Shown piece after piece: positions 41,969-46,634 of a stretch of 46,634 nt of DNA. The position numbers and the translations under genes were made by a program. The notes under the pieces are model-generated. The model made no database searches, was not told where the DNA came from, and was given only the letters and a program-made list of their open reading frames with translations. Position 1 is the first letter of the stretch; each line of letters starts with the position of its first letter. The DNA is from Lewinellaceae bacterium. GTDB lineage: Bacteria > Bacteroidota > Bacteroidia > Chitinophagales > Saprospiraceae. The stretch spans positions 75,194 to 121,827 of the forward strand of contig JARQTN010000152.1 in assembly GCA_029976695.1 (NCBI GenBank). The letters are read 5' to 3'.

Positions 41969-43258
41969 ATGGATTCACTATTGATCAGGAATATTCAATT
42001 TCTCATACAGGTAAGGGAGCCGGGGTTATCAAAAATCCCCGGTTCTTCTCTATCCTACCTGCCCACGATTGAAAATGCATTTTTGCTGATCGAAGATGGT
42101 AAAATCTCGGATTATGGCGCAATGGAACATGCCCCCGAGTCAGCGGATCAGGTCATCGATGCGACCGGGTCTGCCGTAATGCCTACTTTCTGTGATCCGC
42201 ACACCCACCTGGTATTTGCAGAATCCCGGGAAAAAGAGTTTGTTGACCGGATCAAGGGGTTATCATACTCAGAAATTGCTAAAAAAGGCGGCGGCATCCT
42301 GAATTCTGCCAAGCGATTGAACCAGGTGCCGGAAGATGTCCTCTATACCCAGGCCCAGGCGCGACTGGAAGAAGTCATGCGCATGGGTACAGGTGCGATA
42401 GAGATCAAAAGCGGCTATGGGCTCACTGTTGAAGGAGAATTGAAAATGCTCCGTGTCATCAAGCGGCTGAAGGCACATGCCCAGATCCCGGTGAAGGCAA
42501 ACTTCCTGGGTGCCCATGCAATACCGCTTGAATACAAGGATGACAGGGAAGGATATATCAAGCTGATCACCGAAGAGATGCTCCCCAAAATCGGGGAATC
42601 CGGCCTTGCCGATTATATCGATGTCTTTTGCGATGTCGGTTTCTTCACCCCCGAAGAAACCGGGGTCCTGCTTCGTGCAGGCCAGAAATACGGGCTAAAA
42701 CCCAAGATCCACGCCAATGAACTCGCATTTTCGGGGGGCGTCCAGATCGGCGTTGCACACCAGGCGGTCTCCGTTGACCATCTGGAATGTGTCGGTGAGG
42801 AAGAAATAGAAGTCCTGAAAAACAGCGAAACGATCCCTACCCTCCTTCCATCTACCGCTTTTTTCCTGGGCATTCCTGTTCCCCCGGCCCGAAAAATGAT
42901 CGATGCCGACCTGCCCGTGGCCCTCGCCAGTGACTATAACCCTGGGTCTTCGCCTTCCGGCAGCATGCCCTTTATTCTTTCGCTTGCCTGCATCACCCTG
43001 AAGATGTTGCCTGCCGAAGCGATCAATGCAGCAACCCTGAACGCTGCTGCAGCCCTGGAATTGATTGATAGCCACGGAAGCATCACGAAGGGCAAAACAG
43101 GAAGTGTGATCATCACCAAACCGATTCCCTCGATTGCCTACCTGCCCTACAGGTTCGGCAGCAACTGGATCAGTTCAGTCATCATTGGCGGAAAGGTTTT
43201 TGACCGGCATCAGGCAACATCACCTGGAAAGCACAAAAATCAGGGCGGTTTGCCATGA
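41969..43258 (+). CDS. hutI: Imidazolonepropionase
   Basis: A 429-residue amidohydrolase that opens the imidazolone ring to formiminoglutamate, the third step of histidine breakdown. Metal ligands are in FCDPHTHLVFAESRE; substrate-binding and metal residues are in NFLGAHAIPLEYKDDREGY, KIHANELAFSGGVQ and ASDYNPGSSPSG. It lies 13 bases after the thioredoxin-SPOR gene but about 19 kb from hutU, so the pathway is not one operon. A 7-bp hairpin (TTTGCAA / TTGCAAA) just past the stop lacks a T-run. Confidence 0.95.
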   Translation: MDSLLIRNIQFLIQVREPGLSKIPGSSLSYLPTIENAFLLIEDGKISDYGAMEHAPESADQVIDATGSAVMPTFCDPHTHLVFAESREKEFVDRIKGLSYSEIAKKGGGILNSAKRLNQVPEDVLYTQAQARLEEVMRMGTGAIEIKSGYGLTVEGELKMLRVIKRLKAHAQIPVKANFLGAHAIPLEYKDDREGYIKLITEEMLPKIGESGLADYIDVFCDVGFFTPEETGVLLRAGQKYGLKPKIHANELAFSGGVQIGVAHQAVSVDHLECVGEEEIEVLKNSETIPTLLPSTAFFLGIPVPPARKMIDADLPVALASDYNPGSSPSGSMPFILSLACITLKMLPAEAINAATLNAAAALELIDSHGSITKGKTGSVIITKPIPSIAYLPYRFGSNWISSVIIGGKVFDRHQATSPGKHKNQGGLP

Positions 43259-43400
43259 TTTTGCAATATCAAACCTTGCAAATCGTTGAATTAAAGTTTT
43301 CGTCTCATCTCCTGCTCATGTGATATCCGAAGCCTTTTGAAATAATAAGCCTGAGACAAATATTGAATTGAAGAAAAGATCATATTCAATGATTATCTCA

Positions 43401-43408
43401 TACATTTG
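43401..43408 (+). promoter_or_regulatory. -7 box of the giant surface protein gene
   Basis: TACATTTG followed by TG is a perfect TAnnTTTG element 24 bases before the ATG at 43432. TTG triplets upstream are 30 or more bases away, so a -33 partner is uncertain. The 173-base spacer after hutI contains nothing else recognised. Confidence 0.42.
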
Positions 43409-43431
43409 TGCATTCATTCAAGACGAGATAC

Positions 43432-46400
43432 ATGCAAATCAGATCCTGTGCATACCTGCTTTTCCTGGTTTCAAGCTTGCTTTCAATCGGAAGCCATGCA
43501 CATGCATCTACATCTGACGGTATCATAGCGGCTGGAGAAGCCGTTACCCAAATCATGGCAGATCCGGTGATCGTAAGTATCAGCGGATGCGATACCATCT
43601 CCCCCGGCAACCTCGAACCAGGGGATACTATTTGCCTCCCGATTACGGTTCAAAACTTTGACAGCATTACCGTGGCGTCTTTAGGGGTTGTCTGGGATGC
43701 CTCCGTCCTGCAGTTTATCCGGGTCCAGAATTTCGGGTCTGCCGCCATCGATCCAAGCACCTTTGGAACTGCCTTCCCGAACGGGATCACGTTGGTGGCC
43801 TTCAACTTTCCGATCGCACAGGGGGAAAGCCTGCCCGACGGAACGATCCTTTTTGAAGCCTGCTTTCGAATTATCAATGTACCCGGATCCACGACAGATG
43901 TGGTTATCACGGATTTCCAGAATGCAGCTTTGGAGTTTGCCAATGCTGATGACGGACAAATTCCTGTTGAGACTACAGGGCCTTGTTCGATAACCGTTGC
44001 CCAGACGACAAACCTTTCGGCTTTTCTCAGTTCCTGTGGCGGTACACCTGGAGAAGTCACCATATCTGCATTCGGGGGAACCGGACCTTACTTTTACGAC
44101 TATGTCGATGTGAATGATCCCACGACGAACGGGACGAACATCCCCTTTCCCGGTGCCTTGTCCGAGGTGACTATAACCTTTTTCCCGGGCACCTACGACA
44201 TCACGGTACGGGATTCAGACGGGAATGAGCAGATGTATGTGGTCGTTGTGGACCCGGCCCTGATAGACCTTTCCGGGATCACGAGCACCGCACCGACATG
44301 CTATGATTTTACCAACGGCATGATCAACCTGCTGATCGAGGAAGGCACGCCGCCTTATTCCTATATCATCACTGATATCGACGACCCTCAATTTTCTCCA
44401 CGCTCGGGTTTTATCCTGACTGCCGGCACACTCACGATCGTACCCAGCCTGCCGCCGGGAAACTACATGATTGAAGTCACGGATTCGAGAGGATGCACGC
44501 AGACATCAATGCAGCCCCTTGACGAAAATCCCTTCGATATCACTGTTGTGAATACAACAAATGCGACATGCAATGGGACGGAAGACGGGGCGATCACCCT
44601 GAACATCAGCGGATCCACACCGTTTCCGGATGGCACATACCGGTTCGATTTCCTTCAGAATACAGATATCCCCACAATGCCTGACGGGACCGTCAGTTTT
44701 GGACTTCTTGATCCGGGCGAATATTGTATGACGATCCGTGCTGATGCACCCGGGTGTGATACCGTCTATTGCTTTACAATCGGGGCAGATGTCGTGATTG
44801 AGGGGGACATCCTCCCATTGGATGAGACTTGTGCAGGCAATATGGATGGAGAAGTGAGTATCCTGGGTTTGACAAATGGGTTCCCTCTTGGAAACTATGA
44901 TTTCACGATTTTTGACGCCGACAATATGGAGGAGGTTTCCGGTGGGCCCTCAATACAATTCAATCATAGTCCGCTTGATACGGGGGCCTATTCTTTACTC
45001 ATCGTTGATGAAAACGGATGTCTGTCGGACACCCTTCCGTTCCGGATTGAACCGGGCGACCAGATCATGGTCACACTGGATTCCACGCATTACGACGATT
45101 GCCTGGATGTCTTTGCCACAGGAGCGGCATTCTTCAGTTTCCAGGGAGGCAACGGGGGATACATGCTCGATGCAGGTGCCGGAAACCCGAATGGCAATGC
45201 GATAGAGAACCTGAATGCCGGAAATTATACGCTTACAGTGACGGACGCAAACATGTGCACGTCGACCTTCCCGTTCGAGATCTTCGACTATGAGGAAGGA
45301 CTCGTCGGGGATGAACTGATCGATTTCCAGATAAATGGCACACCCTGTGCGGGCGGGACGATCACGGTCCTGTATAATGGACAGGTGCCGATGGCTCCCA
45401 TCGGGGTGGAATGGGTCGGATTGGGAAGCAACAACCCCACAGTGGAAATCCAGAATGACGGAGTTTACCGGGTCAATGTCTTTGACGGCAGTATCCATTG
45501 CCAGGTGAACAGCGACACCCTGATCGAATGCGAAGACATCTTCGGCATCGACATCACGGTCATGCAGCCGCAGTGCAACAGTGCAGCTGTCCCCGACCTC
45601 TTTTCTACGGGAAGTGTCCTGATCGACACATTCAATGCGGTTGCACCAGTCACTTATGTCTGGTCTTCACCGGCGGATACGACCACGACTGAGGGGTTCC
45701 TGGACGGTCTTGTCCCTGGCACGTATTATATCACCGTCACGGACGCCCTGGATTCAACTGTCGTGGACAGTTTTGAGATCATCGAGCCAGCTGCCATCAC
45801 ACAAGTATTCAATACACCAGACAGCACCTCCTGTTTTGAGATCTGCGACGGCAGGGTGACGATCACGCCAGTGAATAATGATAACCCCAATGATCCCTTT
45901 TTCCTGTATTGGGACAGGTTGGGCTCCCCGGCATCAGATACCGGACTGGTCTTTACATTGGACAGCCTGTGTGCCGGATTCCAGGTCTTCACGGTTTCCC
46001 AGGATGGTACCTGTTTCTATATCGACTCAATCGAGATCCCGGCGCCACCACCGCTGGAAATCATCCCGGATACGATCATCCAGATCACATGCTTTGGCGA
46101 AACAGATGGCGCGGTCACGGTTTCCGGAAACGGCGGCACCCCCTCCTACTCATTCCTGTGGGAAGATAACAGCACATTGACTTCCATCACCAATGTGGGG
46201 GCCGGGACCTACCTGGTCACACTGACTGATGCAAATGGGTGTGCGGCTGTCGATTCATTCCGGATCACAGAGCCGGATTCACTATCCGTCCAGGTAGACT
46301 CTTCCGCCAGTTCGGTGCTTGGCTGCAACAGCCAGTTGGGCATGATCACGGTAGCCGTCGAGGGCGGCACCCAGGACTACACCTATCAGTGGGATCCGGA

Positions 46401-46634
46401 TGTGACAGCCTCACCTGTTGGCATCAACCTTCAGGCGGGTTTGTATCAGATCACGGTTACAGATGCAAACGGCTGCACGGACACAACCTCGTTCGATATA
46501 ACGGCGCCTCCCCCCATCATCTTTGCACTTGGGGAAATCATCGAGCCCCCATGCTTCGGCGACCCGACGACCGTGAGTGTGGATACGGCATTTGGCGGCA
46601 GCGGCAGCGGGTTTTCCTTTTCGATCCAGAACGG
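43432..46634 (+). CDS. Giant secreted SprB-repeat protein (partial, 3' end outside window)
   Basis: I translated this frame by hand: 1067 codons without a stop from the ATG at 43432 to the window edge. The signal peptide is CAYLLFLVSSLLSIGSHAHA. Residues 45-180 look like a cohesin-type beta domain (GDTICLPITVQNFDSITVAS; SLPDGTILFEACFRI). From about residue 200 onward there are ten or more SprB-like units of 70-90 residues, each with a Cys near the start and ending in forms of AGTYLVTLTDANGC and ITEP. SprB is the T9SS-exported gliding adhesin of flavobacteria; such proteins are usually T9SS cargo, but the C-terminus is not visible. Confidence 0.85.
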   Translation, partial: MQIRSCAYLLFLVSSLLSIGSHAHASTSDGIIAAGEAVTQIMADPVIVSISGCDTISPGNLEPGDTICLPITVQNFDSITVASLGVVWDASVLQFIRVQNFGSAAIDPSTFGTAFPNGITLVAFNFPIAQGESLPDGTILFEACFRIINVPGSTTDVVITDFQNAALEFANADDGQIPVETTGPCSITVAQTTNLSAFLSSCGGTPGEVTISAFGGTGPYFYDYVDVNDPTTNGTNIPFPGALSEVTITFFPGTYDITVRDSDGNEQMYVVVVDPALIDLSGITSTAPTCYDFTNGMINLLIEEGTPPYSYIITDIDDPQFSPRSGFILTAGTLTIVPSLPPGNYMIEVTDSRGCTQTSMQPLDENPFDITVVNTTNATCNGTEDGAITLNISGSTPFPDGTYRFDFLQNTDIPTMPDGTVSFGLLDPGEYCMTIRADAPGCDTVYCFTIGADVVIEGDILPLDETCAGNMDGEVSILGLTNGFPLGNYDFTIFDADNMEEVSGGPSIQFNHSPLDTGAYSLLIVDENGCLSDTLPFRIEPGDQIMVTLDSTHYDDCLDVFATGAAFFSFQGGNGGYMLDAGAGNPNGNAIENLNAGNYTLTVTDANMCTSTFPFEIFDYEEGLVGDELIDFQINGTPCAGGTITVLYNGQVPMAPIGVEWVGLGSNNPTVEIQNDGVYRVNVFDGSIHCQVNSDTLIECEDIFGIDITVMQPQCNSAAVPDLFSTGSVLIDTFNAVAPVTYVWSSPADTTTTEGFLDGLVPGTYYITVTDALDSTVVDSFEIIEPAAITQVFNTPDSTSCFEICDGRVTITPVNNDNPNDPFFLYWDRLGSPASDTGLVFTLDSLCAGFQVFTVSQDGTCFYIDSIEIPAPPPLEIIPDTIIQITCFGETDGAVTVSGNGGTPSYSFLWEDNSTLTSITNVGAGTYLVTLTDANGCAAVDSFRITEPDSLSVQVDSSASSVLGCNSQLGMITVAVEGGTQDYTYQWDPDVTASPVGINLQAGLYQITVTDANGCTDTTSFDITAPPPIIFALGEIIEPPCFGDPTTVSVDTAFGGSGSGFSFSIQN
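44029..46634 (+). repeat. Tandem SprB-like protein repeats
   Basis: About ten complete units and one partial one, each containing an opening Cys (for example ITCFGETDGAVTVSGNGG) and a closing strand (YQITVTDANGC, YLVTLTDANGC, YTLTVTDANMC). The sequence identity between units is modest at protein level and low at DNA level, so the array is old rather than recently amplified. Confidence 0.75.

Noticed and set aside
43257-43284. Hairpin TTTGCAA / TTGCAAA after hutI as terminator
   Set aside because: Stem only 7 bp and AT-rich, with no T-run on either side.
44029-46634. Repeat array as CRISPR or satellite
   Set aside because: The periodicity is in the protein (70-90 residues) within one open frame; no identical short DNA repeats with spacers.
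1-46634. tRNA, rRNA, riboswitch and tmRNA genes
   Set aside because: No cloverleaf, CCA-end or conserved aptamer core was recognised by eye in any spacer; tRNAscan-SE and Infernal would be needed to exclude them.

Overview
The window is chromosomal DNA of a member of the Bacteroidota, most likely a Saprospiraceae/Lewinella-type bacterium (the phylum is well supported, the family is inference). The pointers are a type IX secretion sorting tail (35618-34476), SprB-type repeats (from 43432), a DUF4835 protein, an Rpb6-like omega subunit, a str-S10-spc cluster without tuf, start codons that mostly lack a Shine-Dalgarno sequence, and several perfect TAnnTTTG -7 promoter boxes. No RNA gene, CRISPR array, insertion sequence or prophage was recognised, and no gene-free gap exceeds 300 bases.

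Layout. Bases 1-9475 (minus strand) hold 17 translation genes in the order rpsL-rpsG-fusA-rpsJ-rplC-rplD-rplW-rplB-rpsS-rplV-rpsC-rplP-rpmC-rpsQ-rplN-rplX-rplE. rplE runs off the left edge. A consensus promoter lies just upstream of rpsL. Bases 9725-16510 hold a mixed set: an acetyltransferase, a polyprenyl synthetase and a divergent lipoprotein amidohydrolase, two tandem single-stranded DNA-binding proteins, a small zinc-finger protein, a prohibitin-like protein and a family 9 glycosyltransferase.

Bases 16808-20897 hold a cysteine-rich secreted protein, a strong terminator, and two overlapping PLP-enzyme genes (a cystathionine beta-synthase-like beta-replacing enzyme and an alpha-oxoamine synthase) converging on an extended SDR reductase. 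I infer that this is a sulfonolipid (capnine) locus: cysteate synthase, cysteate acyltransferase and a candidate 3-keto reductase. Bases 20957-24181 carry a long-form urocanase and a convergent saccharopine-dehydrogenase-like protein.

Bases 24460-33335 (plus strand) hold two core groups: ftsK, a LolA-like carrier and a GH3-family protein; then bamD, rpoZ, coaBC, a DUF4835 protein and purN. Bases 33345-41034 (minus strand) hold a fatty-acid initiation run, fabH-efp-accB-accC, continued by an MsbA-like ABC exporter and a T9SS-sorted protein and followed by a PLP deaminase/desulfhydrase-like gene. Bases 41161-43258 (plus strand) encode a thioredoxin-SPOR fusion and imidazolonepropionase. From 43432 to the right edge runs the 5' part of a giant secreted protein with a cohesin-like N-terminal region and about ten SprB-like repeats, still open at the window end.

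How the genes fit together. Most of the window is housekeeping: ribosome assembly, fatty acid initiation, CoA synthesis, chromosome segregation and outer membrane biogenesis. The lipid theme recurs (accBC/fabH, polyprenyl synthetase, ABC exporter, glycosyltransferase, putative capnine genes), as does the Bacteroidota cell-surface theme (T9SS, SprB repeats, SPOR). Histidine degradation is split: hutU and hutI are about 19 kb apart.
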